A DNA stretch of 10,593 bases. Origin: an uncultured Lachnoanaerobaculum sp. GTDB taxonomy: Bacteria > Bacillota > Clostridia > Lachnospirales > Lachnospiraceae. The stretch's first letter is position 1. The number at the start of each line of letters is the position of its first letter. The notes beneath the pieces were generated by a model, which was given only the letters and a program-made list of their open reading frames with translations, was not told the DNA's origin and did not search any database. A program made the translations under genes and the position numbers. This document shows, one piece after another, positions 1-5,743 of the stretch. Location of the stretch: positions 1-10,593 of the forward strand of contig CAKAQP010000076.1 of NCBI GenBank assembly GCA_916720285.1. The letters are read 5' to 3'.

Positions 1-22
1 TATTCTTTGGACAAATTGACAT
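1..22 (-). CDS. rpmF: 50S ribosomal protein L32, 5' end only (partial)
   Basis: Only the first seven codons (M-S-I-C-P-K-N) and one base lie in the window; the gene continues past the left edge. L32 is a small zinc-ribbon protein of the large ribosomal subunit. Three things support the call. The peptide matches the L32 N-terminus I know from Lachnospiraceae (MSICPKNK...). A near-perfect AGGAGG ribosome binding site sits at 30-35, seven bases before the ATG. The gene lies downstream of ackA, a common neighbourhood for rpmF in Firmicutes. It has its own consensus promoter at 61-89. The DUF177/YceD gene that often precedes rpmF is absent from the gap. With so few residues the identification rests on motif recall and context, so it is probable rather than certain. 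Confidence 0.75.
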
Positions 23-60
23 TCTTTCACCTCCTTATCTCGAGTCACAAAACTTTAATA

Positions 61-89
61 ATTATAATAGCAAAGGTTTTACTTGTCAA
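61..89 (-). promoter_or_regulatory. Consensus sigma-A promoter for rpmF
   Basis: On the minus strand TTGACA (89-84) and TATAAT (66-61) are both exact consensus hexamers with the optimal 17-bp spacer. Transcription should start near 53-55, giving a leader of about 30 nt with the AGGAGG site inside it. The -35 box begins two bases after the ackA stop codon, so rpmF can be transcribed independently of pta-ackA. I see no terminator hairpin between ackA and rpmF, so read-through from the acetate operon may add to its expression. Confidence 0.8.
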
Positions 90-91
90 TA

Positions 92-1294
92 TTATTTTTT
101 AGCCAGTCTGTAAGTATCTCTTGCTATAGCCAACTCCTCATTTGTAGGCATCAACATAATCTTAACCTTTGAATCCGGTGTTGAAATCATAGTTCTCTTG
201 CCACGAACATTGTTTGCTTCTTCATCAACCTTTGCGCCGATGAATCCCAAAGCATTTCCTACTATCTGTCTTGTAATCTTATCATTCTCTCCGACACCTG
301 CAGTAAAGCAAAGAGCATCAACTCCACCCATAGCGGCTACATAAGCACCTACGTACTTTATAATTCTGTATCTGAATGCCTCAAGTGCAACTTTTGCAAG
401 ATTATTTCCGTCAGCCTCAGCATTCTCGATATCTCTGAAGTCTGATGATACTCCACCGCTCATTCCGAGAACACCTGATTTCTTGTTAAGTATATCCAGC
501 ACCTCATCTACACTCTTGTTCTCTTTCTTGCAAATATACTGTACTATAGCAGGATCGATATCTCCCGATCTTGTACCCATTATAAGTCCCTCAAGCGGTG
601 TAAGACCCATTGATGAATCTATACACTTACCGCCTACAGATGCTGAAATTGAAGCACCGTTACCAAGGTGACATACGATGACTCTTGCTGTATCTTTGTC
701 AAGGCCTGCAAACTTGATAGCCTCCTGTGATACATACATATGGCTTGTACCGTGGAATCCGTATCTTCTGATATGGTAGTTCTCATAGTACTCGTTTGGA
801 ATTGCATACTTATATGCTTTCTCAGGCATGCCCATACCGAATGATGTATCAAATGCCGCTACATTAGGAACACCCGGCATAGCCTTTTCTACAGCTTCAA
901 TACCCATAAGGTTTGCAGGATTGTGAAGCGGTGCAAGATCTGAATACTTCTCAATATCCTTCTTCACCTCATCTGTGATAACTACAGACTCAGGATATTT
1001 TACTCCACCCTGTACAACTCTGTGTCCGATAGCATAAATCTCGCTTGCATCCTTTATTACTCCATGGTCCTTGTCTGTAAGAGCCTCAAGTACCAAAGCA
1101 ATGGCCTCTGTATGATTCTTTACATCCTTTTCAATCTTGAACTTTTCTCTTCCTTCAGGCTCATGTGTAAGCTTTGATCCCGGAATTGCAATTCTCTCAA
1201 ACAATCCCTTTGCCAATACCTCTTCGTTCTCCATGTTAATAAGCTGATACTTTAATGATGAACTTCCGCAATTTATAACCAATACATTTTTCAT
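92..1294 (-). CDS. ackA: Acetate kinase
   Basis: Cytosolic acetate kinase of the ASKHA fold. It converts acetyl phosphate and ADP to acetate and ATP, the substrate-level phosphorylation step of acetate fermentation. At 400 residues it is the usual family length. Visible motifs are the N-terminal phosphate-binding N-C-G-S-S-S-L-K-Y (Asn8), H91-R92, the catalytic-site Asp149 in FDTSF, His181 in GFHGTSH, HLGNGASI (209-216), the G-T-R-S-G loop with Arg242, and P-T-N-E-E near 383-387. These correspond to the Asn7, Arg91, Asp148, His180, Arg241 and Glu384 set of the Methanosarcina enzyme, so it should be active. The ATG follows an AGAGGTG site at 1304-1310. The pta stop lies 22 bp upstream, consistent with one pta-ackA transcript. 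No truncation or frameshift is visible. Confidence 0.98.
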   Translation of the reverse strand: MKNVLVINCGSSSLKYQLINMENEEVLAKGLFERIAIPGSKLTHEPEGREKFKIEKDVKNHTEAIALVLEALTDKDHGVIKDASEIYAIGHRVVQGGVKYPESVVITDEVKKDIEKYSDLAPLHNPANLMGIEAVEKAMPGVPNVAAFDTSFGMGMPEKAYKYAIPNEYYENYHIRRYGFHGTSHMYVSQEAIKFAGLDKDTARVIVCHLGNGASISASVGGKCIDSSMGLTPLEGLIMGTRSGDIDPAIVQYICKKENKSVDEVLDILNKKSGVLGMSGGVSSDFRDIENAEADGNNLAKVALEAFRYRIIKYVGAYVAAMGGVDALCFTAGVGENDKITRQIVGNALGFIGAKVDEEANNVRGKRTMISTPDSKVKIMLMPTNEELAIARDTYRLAKK

Positions 1295-1316
1295 AATGAA
1301 CTACACCTCTTTTTTA

Positions 1317-2318
1317 TTATTTGTCTTCACCGGCAGCCTGAATTGCTGTGATTGCCACTACACCTACTATATCTTCATAAGAACATCCTCTTGAAAGATC
1401 GTTTACAGGCTTTGCAATACCCTGACACATAGGTCCGTAAGCATTTGCCTTTGCAAGTCTTTGAACAAGCTTATATCCGATATTTGCCGCATCAAGATCA
1501 GGGAATACAAGTACATTTGCATGTCCTGCAACCTTTGAACCCGGTGCCTTGCTCTCTCCTACTTCAGGAACCAAAGCGGCATCAAGCTGAAGTTCTCCGT
1601 CAAGGCAAAGATCAGGGGCAAGCTCTTTTGCGATTCTTGTAGCTTCAACAACCTTTGTTACATCGTCATGCTTTGCGCTACCCTTTGATGAGTGGCTAAG
1701 CATTGCAACTCTTGGCTCTTTTCCTACAAGGAACTTAAAGCTCTCTGCTGATGAAAGTGCAATAGATGCAAGCTTTTCAGGATCCGGATTTTGCTCTATA
1801 GAACAGTCTGCAAATACAAATACACCGTTCTCACCGAATTCGCAGTTTGGAACTTCCATTACAAAGAATCCTGAAACAAGCTTTGCGCCCGGCTTAGTCT
1901 TTATTATCTGTAATGCAGGTCTTAGTGTATTAGCTGTTGAATGACAGGCACCGCTTACAAGTCCGTCTGCATCTCCCGCCTTAAGCATAAGACATCCGTA
2001 AGTAGTATAGTCGCTTAACATTTGCTTTCTCGCATCTTCATGAGTAAGTCCCTTTGACTTTCTAAGCTCTACGAAGAGATCCTCATATTCTTTAGTTTTC
2101 TCATAAGTATTTGGATCGATTATTGTAGCTCCTGTGATATCACAGCCCTTAGAATACTCTTCCACTTCCTGTGGAGTACCTATTATTATCAGGTTTGCCA
2201 AACCATCCTTAAGAATCACCTCTGCAGCCTGATAGATTCTCTTATCCATTGACTCAGGTAAGATTATGGTTTTCTTATTCTCTTTTGCTCTTTTTTTCAG
2301 TTGATCCATCATTGACAT
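1317..2318 (-). CDS. pta: Phosphate acetyltransferase
   Basis: Converts acetyl-CoA and phosphate to acetyl phosphate and CoA, supplying AckA in the acetate pathway in the cytosol. The protein is 333 residues, the short single-domain form with no regulatory N-terminal DRTGG/CobB-like part, and the same length as the Methanosarcina enzyme. Motifs seen are V-S-G-A-C-H-S-T (121-128) followed by TLRPALQIIKT, the FPDLDAANIGYKL segment (272-284), and PVNDLSRG (304-311). Ser309, Arg310 and Asp316 fall at the positions of the CoA-binding and catalytic residues of the Methanosarcina protein. The first ATG (2318) is preceded by AAAGGG about nine bases away. Further ATGs occur at codons 3 and 4, so the exact start could shift slightly. 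It is the first gene of the pta-ackA operon. Confidence 0.98.
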   Translation of the reverse strand: MSMMDQLKKRAKENKKTIILPESMDKRIYQAAEVILKDGLANLIIIGTPQEVEEYSKGCDITGATIIDPNTYEKTKEYEDLFVELRKSKGLTHEDARKQMLSDYTTYGCLMLKAGDADGLVSGACHSTANTLRPALQIIKTKPGAKLVSGFFVMEVPNCEFGENGVFVFADCSIEQNPDPEKLASIALSSAESFKFLVGKEPRVAMLSHSSKGSAKHDDVTKVVEATRIAKELAPDLCLDGELQLDAALVPEVGESKAPGSKVAGHANVLVFPDLDAANIGYKLVQRLAKANAYGPMCQGIAKPVNDLSRGCSYEDIVGVVAITAIQAAGEDK

Positions 2319-2366
2319 ATGATATATCCCTTTCCATTCTTACAGCATATAGCTAAATTTCTATCC

Positions 2367-2382
2367 TGTGCTTGTTTGCACA
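2367..2382. repeat. Inverted repeat TGTGC-N6-GCACA in the pta leader
   Basis: A 16-bp palindrome with 5-bp perfect arms and a 6-base centre, about 50 bp before the pta start. It could be an operator or a small leader hairpin. I do not recognise it as a known regulator site. Confidence 0.35.
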
Positions 2383-2387
2383 TAAAA

Positions 2388-2401
2388 AGCTCATAAGAGC
2401 T
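2388..2401. repeat. Small inverted repeat in the pta leader
   Basis: AGCTC-ATAA-GAGCT, a 5-bp stem with a 4-base loop. It overlaps a short direct repeat, AGCTCAT-AAG-AGCTCAT. It lies in the predicted untranslated leader of pta. It may be chance or a weak transcript structure. Confidence 0.3.
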
Positions 2402-2408
2402 CATATAT

Positions 2409-2442
2409 ATAATAGTATAGTAAAAAAAAAGAAACAATACAA
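2409..2442 (-). promoter_or_regulatory. Candidate pta-ackA promoter region
   Basis: Two overlapping sigma-A-like pairs exist on the minus strand, each with a 17-bp spacer. One is TTGTTT (2437-2432) with TATTAT (2414-2409). The other is TTGTAT (2442-2437) with TATACT (2419-2414). Each -10 matches consensus at five of six positions, but each -35 only at three. Either would give a leader of about 85-90 nt before pta. The sequence cannot decide between them. Confidence 0.4.
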
Positions 2443-2452
2443 GCACTATGAC

Positions 2453-2470
2453 GGGTTAATAAAATAACAA
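2453..2470. promoter_or_regulatory. Possible Rex-type redox operator upstream of pta
   Basis: The plus strand reads GGGTTAATAAAATAACAA. Against the clostridial Rex consensus TTGTTAANNNNTTAACAA it agrees at 11 of 14 specified positions, with one perfect TAACAA half. It lies directly upstream of the candidate pta -35 boxes. Rex senses NADH/NAD and controls fermentation genes in Firmicutes, so the site would make sense. The region is very AT-rich, however, so chance is a real possibility. Confidence 0.3.
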
Positions 2471-2500
2471 AATGTCTAAAAATAAGTACAATCTTTTTTC

Positions 2501-3151
2501 TTATTCATTGTTCTCATCAATATATTTATCAAATATTATGTTGAACTGGCTTGCCTGGAATAGTGAAATTCCTGAACCCAAAACAAAAATAAGCATTGAC
2601 ATAATTCCCGGCATCCTCATGATTAATATATATACGGCCGTAAGTATCAAAACACTTCCTACAAGTATTATTATTGTTCTTAGTAGATGCTTCACAGACA
2701 TAAAAAGTGCCAGCTTAAATGTCTGCTTTATAGGATTGATAAATTTTGCCTGTATCGGAAATATGTATGTAAATATAAACAGCCAAAGCAAAATCAAAAA
2801 GCAAGTGATTGTAAATATAATCATTTTTAACACCGTATTTTCTATAGGTGAATAGAAGCTGAAAAATCTTATATCAAAAAAAAGAATTCCTCCGACAAAC
2901 GCCATTACCACCCATATAATTGTTGACTGCAAAAGATTGTCCTTAAAGCTGTGAAAAAACATCGACAGCACTCCTCCGCTGTCACGATCTCTTGCTATCT
3001 TCATTGTGCAGTAATACATTGCAGTAGTTGATGCACCAAATGTCACTATAGGAATTGAACATAATACCCAAAGCAAATTCAAGATAAACAAATCCCATAT
3101 TCTTCCTACAAATCTCCATATAGGATTGTCATAATTAAAAAGTCCGCCCAT
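2501..3151 (-). CDS. DUF624 / YesL-family integral membrane protein
   Basis: A 216-residue, strongly hydrophobic protein with about five predicted membrane segments (roughly 17-37, 75-93, 108-130, 155-176 and 182-200). The N-terminal stretch NLLWVLCSIPIVTFGASTTA (25-44) is the recognisable DUF624 signature, also found in Bacillus YesL of the rhamnogalacturonan-utilisation cluster. Members usually sit beside carbohydrate ABC transporters and glycan-degradation genes; their biochemical role is not established. Here it is transcribed divergently from a GntR regulator and uronate enzymes and shares their operator-rich intergenic region, so co-regulation is likely. The ATG is preceded by AAGGAG (3158-3163) six bases away. 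It is the only gene of its transcription unit in the window, with no sugar transporter next to it. Family assignment is good; function is unknown. Confidence 0.85.
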   Translation of the reverse strand: MGGLFNYDNPIWRFVGRIWDLFILNLLWVLCSIPIVTFGASTTAMYYCTMKIARDRDSGGVLSMFFHSFKDNLLQSTIIWVVMAFVGGILFFDIRFFSFYSPIENTVLKMIIFTITCFLILLWLFIFTYIFPIQAKFINPIKQTFKLALFMSVKHLLRTIIILVGSVLILTAVYILIMRMPGIMSMLIFVLGSGISLFQASQFNIIFDKYIDENNE

Positions 3152-3199
3152 ATATTTCTCCTTGTCAAAATCATTTTAAGTATTTATTTTTCAGCTTTT

Positions 3200-3214
3200 T
3201 CTTGGATACAAGTT
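3200..3214. promoter_or_regulatory. GntR operator copy 1 (TCTTGGATACAAGTT)
   Basis: First of two identical 15-bp direct repeats. Each contains the interrupted palindrome CTTG-GATA-CAAG, a shape typical of FadR-subfamily GntR operators. It is downstream of the predicted start of the DUF624 transcript and would block that transcript. Confidence 0.7.
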
Positions 3215-3222
3215 GTTTTTAA

Positions 3223-3237
3223 TCTTGGATACAAGTT
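3223..3237. promoter_or_regulatory. GntR operator copy 2 (TCTTGGATACAAGTT)
   Basis: Exact copy of the 15-mer at 3200-3214, offset by 23 bp, or about two helical turns, so both could face one side of the DNA and bind cooperatively. It ends six bases before the rightward -35 box. Confidence 0.7.
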
Positions 3238-3242
3238 TTCGA

Positions 3243-3271
3243 TTGACTTATTAAAATCTCTGTTATATCAT
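3243..3271 (+). promoter_or_regulatory. Predicted promoter of the gntR-kduI-SDR operon
   Basis: TTGACT (3243-3248) and TATCAT (3266-3271) with a 17-bp spacer; each box matches consensus at five of six positions. Transcription would start near 3278, giving a leader that contains operator copy 3. Its -10 overlaps that of the opposing promoter. Confidence 0.55.
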
Positions 3272-3290
3272 TGTCTTATAATCCAGTTAA
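3262..3290 (-). promoter_or_regulatory. Predicted promoter of the DUF624 gene
   Basis: On the minus strand TTAACT (3290-3285) and TATAAC (3267-3262) have a 17-bp spacer; the -35 matches consensus at four of six positions and the -10 at five. Transcription would start near 3255 and run through operator copies 2 and 1, with a leader of about 100 nt. It overlaps the opposing promoter. Confidence 0.5.
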
Positions 3291-3307
3291 TCATAGCATA
3301 AAATATT

Positions 3308-3321
3308 ACTTGCATACAAGA
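3308..3321. promoter_or_regulatory. GntR operator copy 3 (ACTTGCATACAAGA)
   Basis: Contains CTTGCATACAAG, one base different from the core of copies 1 and 2. It lies downstream of the predicted rightward promoter and ends 11 bases before the regulator's ATG, a natural position for autorepression by roadblock. Confidence 0.65.
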
Positions 3322-3332
3322 TTTATTTGTAT

Positions 3333-4022
3333 ATGAAAGGGGGGCATATAAGTATTTCTACCATTCAAAATATATATTCGGAAATAGAAAATGATATATT
3401 GATGCTTAAACTTAAGCCCGGGCAACTTATAAGCGAAAACAGCCTTTGCACTAAATATAATGTTTCAAGGACACCTGTACGCTCTGTACTTTCAAGACTT
3501 GCAGGCTCGGGACTTGTCGATATAGTGCCAAAGAGCGGTTCAAGAGTATCCATGATCAATATGGAAATAGTTAAACAAATCATATATGAACGATTTGCAC
3601 TGGAAAGTATGGTACTAAAAGATTACATAGCTATTGCTACAGACAGTGATTTAGAAAAACTTGAAAAGACTGTTATCCGGCTGACTAAAAGCTATGAAAA
3701 TACCAAAAGCTTTAAACCTGATAAATTCAAAGCGATAGATCTGTCCATGCATGAATTATGGTATAAGAAAACCGGGCATACCTATCTGTGGGAGCAGATA
3801 AGAAAATCCGATTCCAATTACACAAGATTTTGCATGCTGGATATGCTGGAATGTAAAAATTATGAGCATGTAATACTTGAGCACAGACAGATGTATGATG
3901 TAATCAAAAACAGAGACACCTCTAGAATAGAGGAAATAGTTAAAAAGCATCTTTACGGTGGTATTGAAAGAATAGATGCCGCTTTCAAAAACAAATTTAA
4001 TGAAATGTTTATAGCATATTAA
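3333..4022 (+). CDS. GntR family regulator with FCD domain (FadR subfamily), likely uronate-responsive
   Basis: About 229 residues. An N-terminal winged helix (roughly 10-74) includes the GntR pattern LKPGQLISENSL...NVSRTPVRSVLSRL. A C-terminal all-helical FCD domain (roughly 80-220) follows. Candidate metal- or ligand-coordinating residues of the FCD pocket are Asp136 and His140 (D-x-x-x-H), His184 (EH-x-x-M) and His206. It is probably a repressor released by a uronate-pathway intermediate; this is inferred from the kduI neighbour. It is first in an operon with kduI and the SDR gene, with 10 bp to kduI. Three matching palindromes upstream suggest autoregulation. The start is uncertain. The ATG at 3333 and a TTG at 3327 lack an upstream Shine-Dalgarno, while an SD-like AAAGGGGGG lies just inside the reading frame (3336-3344), so initiation could be further downstream at a non-standard codon. 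Confidence 0.9.
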   Translation: MKGGHISISTIQNIYSEIENDILMLKLKPGQLISENSLCTKYNVSRTPVRSVLSRLAGSGLVDIVPKSGSRVSMINMEIVKQIIYERFALESMVLKDYIAIATDSDLEKLEKTVIRLTKSYENTKSFKPDKFKAIDLSMHELWYKKTGHTYLWEQIRKSDSNYTRFCMLDMLECKNYEHVILEHRQMYDVIKNRDTSRIEEIVKKHLYGGIERIDAAFKNKFNEMFIAY

Positions 4023-4032
4023 AGGAGGATTT

Positions 4033-4875
4033 ATGGATATTCGTTATTCAGCAAACCAAAGAGACTTTAAATTTTACACTACAGATGAGATAAGAGATGA
4101 ATTTCTTATTCATGACCTTTACAGGGAAGACACTGTAGTTGCCGTATATTCACATGTGGACAGAATGGTGACATTAGGATGTATGCCTGTAAATGAGACC
4201 GTTTCCATAGATAAGGGAATTGATGTGTGGTCAAACTTCGGTACAAAGTATTTCCTTGAAAGAAGGGAAATCGGTATTTTCAATATCGGAGGCAAGGGCG
4301 AAATTGTTGCGGATGATGAAACCTTTACACTTGACTATAAAGATTGCCTCTACATTACAAAGGGCACAAAGAATGTTACATTCAGAAGTTTTGACAAAAG
4401 TAATCCTGCAAAGTTTTATATGGTAAGTGCTCCGGCACATATTTCATATAAGACTAAATTCATATCAATAAATGATGCGGCTAAAAAGCCTCTTGGGGAT
4501 AATAAGACTTCAAATAAGAGAGTTATCAACCAGTTTATACATCCTGATGTACTTCAAACCGCACAGCTTTCAATGGGTATGACAGTTCTTGATGAAGGTA
4601 ATGTATGGAATACAATGCCTGCACATACTCATGAAAGAAGAATGGAAGTATATATGTACTTTGAAGTTCCAAAGGACAATGTTATCTTCCATCTTATGGG
4701 TGAGCCTAATGAAACAAGACATATTGTAATGCACAATGAAGAAGCCGTTATTTCACCTTCTTGGAGTATACATTCTGCTGCAGGTACATCAAACTATACT
4801 TTTATATGGGCAATGGGTGGCGAAAATCAGGCATTTGACGATATGGATGTTATAAAGAATGAGGATTTGAGATAA
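4033..4875 (+). CDS. kduI: 5-dehydro-4-deoxy-D-glucuronate isomerase
   Basis: Cytosolic isomerase converting 5-keto-4-deoxyuronate (4-deoxy-L-threo-5-hexosulose uronate, from unsaturated uronates released by polysaccharide lyases) to 2,5-diketo-3-deoxygluconate. The protein is 280 residues, close to the 278 of E. coli KduI. The cupin zinc ligands are intact: His198 and His200 in AHTHERRMEVYMYF, Glu205 in the same motif, and His247 in SWSIHSAAGTSNY. They are offset by two from E. coli His196, His198, Glu203 and His245. The ATG has an AAAGGAGG site directly after the regulator's stop codon, with a short four-base gap. Its own stop overlaps the start of the next gene by one base (TAATG), so translation is probably coupled. 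It works upstream of the following reductase in pectin or glycosaminoglycan uronate catabolism. Confidence 0.96.
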   Translation: MDIRYSANQRDFKFYTTDEIRDEFLIHDLYREDTVVAVYSHVDRMVTLGCMPVNETVSIDKGIDVWSNFGTKYFLERREIGIFNIGGKGEIVADDETFTLDYKDCLYITKGTKNVTFRSFDKSNPAKFYMVSAPAHISYKTKFISINDAAKKPLGDNKTSNKRVINQFIHPDVLQTAQLSMGMTVLDEGNVWNTMPAHTHERRMEVYMYFEVPKDNVIFHLMGEPNETRHIVMHNEEAVISPSWSIHSAAGTSNYTFIWAMGGENQAFDDMDVIKNEDLR

Positions 4876-5678
4876 TGGAAAATGTTTTAAACAGCTTCAG
4901 ACTTGACGGTAAAACAGCGCTTGTTACAGGTGCATCTCATGGCATAGGCTTTGCAATGGCAAAGGCACTTTCAGATGCCGGTGCGAAGGTAATATTTAAC
5001 AGCAGTTCAGAAGACGGACTGAAAAAAGGTCTTGAAGCATATAAAAAAGAAAATATTGATGCAAAAGGTTATGTATGTGATGTAACCAATGAGGAAGATG
5101 TAAAAAAGATGGTAGCCGATATTGAAAAGAATATCGGTGAAATAGATATTTTGATAAACAATGCCGGAATCATAAAGAGAATTCCTATGACCGATATGAG
5201 TGTGGATGAGTTTAACTCTGTTATAGATGTGGACCTTATAGCGCCTTTTATTATGGCAAAGACTGTTTTACCGGGTATGGTAAAACGAAGAAGCGGTAAG
5301 ATCATAAATATCTGCTCCATGATGAGTGAGCTTGGAAGAGAAACAGTAAGCGCCTATGCGGCGGCAAAGGGCGGTTTAAAGATGCTTACAAAAAATATTG
5401 CTTCCGAATACGGACAGTACAATATTCAGTGCAACGGAATAGGTCCGGGATATATTGCGACCTCACAGACTGCTCCTCTTCGTGAAGTACAGCCTGACGG
5501 AAGCAAACATCCTTTTGATTCATTTATACTTGCAAAGACACCTGCAAACAGATGGGGAGACCCTGCTGACCTTGCAGGCCCTGTAGTATTCCTCTCATCC
5601 TCCGCATCCGACTTTGTAAACGGACATATACTTTATGTAGACGGTGGAATACTTGCATATATAGGAAAACAACCTTAA
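4875..5678 (+). CDS. SDR oxidoreductase, KduD/DhuD or gluconate 5-dehydrogenase-like
   Basis: A 267-residue classical short-chain dehydrogenase. It has the nucleotide-binding T18-G-A-S-H-G-I-G25 loop, N95-N-A-G98, catalytic Ser148 and the Y161-A-A-A-K165 pair. The C-terminus VDGGILAYIGKQP and the insert around PDGSKHPFDSF resemble gluconate 5-dehydrogenases of Firmicutes more than the 253-residue E. coli KduD. Next to kduI, the likely reaction is NAD(P)H-dependent reduction of 2,5-diketo-3-deoxygluconate to 2-keto-3-deoxygluconate. Streptococcal DhuD, encoded in glycosaminoglycan clusters, does the same and is also an SDR. Gluconate/5-ketogluconate interconversion is the alternative. The start overlaps the kduI stop by one base, with GAGG about ten bases upstream. 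A hairpin terminator follows 11 bp after the stop. The family is certain; the exact substrate is inferred from context. Confidence 0.9.
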   Translation: MENVLNSFRLDGKTALVTGASHGIGFAMAKALSDAGAKVIFNSSSEDGLKKGLEAYKKENIDAKGYVCDVTNEEDVKKMVADIEKNIGEIDILINNAGIIKRIPMTDMSVDEFNSVIDVDLIAPFIMAKTVLPGMVKRRSGKIINICSMMSELGRETVSAYAAAKGGLKMLTKNIASEYGQYNIQCNGIGPGYIATSQTAPLREVQPDGSKHPFDSFILAKTPANRWGDPADLAGPVVFLSSSASDFVNGHILYVDGGILAYIGKQP

Positions 5679-5688
5679 AACATGGTGA

Positions 5689-5720
5689 GGGGCTGTCGGA
5701 ATACCGACAACCCCCTTATT
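5689..5720 (+). terminator. Hairpin terminator between convergent operons
   Basis: Arms GGGGCTGTCGG (5689-5699) and CCGACAACCCC (5704-5714) with an AATA loop form an 11-bp stem with one C-A mismatch, followed by a T-rich CTTATTATTT tail. It ends the kduI-SDR operon. In minus-strand RNA the mismatch becomes a U-G wobble, so the stem pairs fully there, but the T-tract is lacking in that direction. It may partly serve both converging transcripts. Confidence 0.8.
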
Positions 5721-5743
5721 ATTTAAATTAATTATAGATTATA

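Noticed and set aside
92..2318. A previously undescribed system within the acetate operon
   Set aside because: Both genes are full length with intact catalytic residues and standard order; nothing beyond ordinary pta-ackA is visible.
2437..2443. ATACAAG in the pta promoter region, matching half of the GntR operator
   Set aside because: Only one half of the palindrome is present; the CTTG arm is missing, so there is no case for regulation by the uronate regulator.
2472..2855. Plus-strand open frame of 127 codons opposite the DUF624 gene
   Set aside because: It lies almost entirely antisense to a well-supported membrane protein gene, has no convincing ribosome binding site, and its hydrophobic content mirrors the opposite strand.
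3152..3332. Possible riboswitch or small RNA in the divergent intergenic region
   Set aside because: The repeats are short operator-like palindromes with no extended stem-loop architecture, and the space is well explained by two promoters and three operators.
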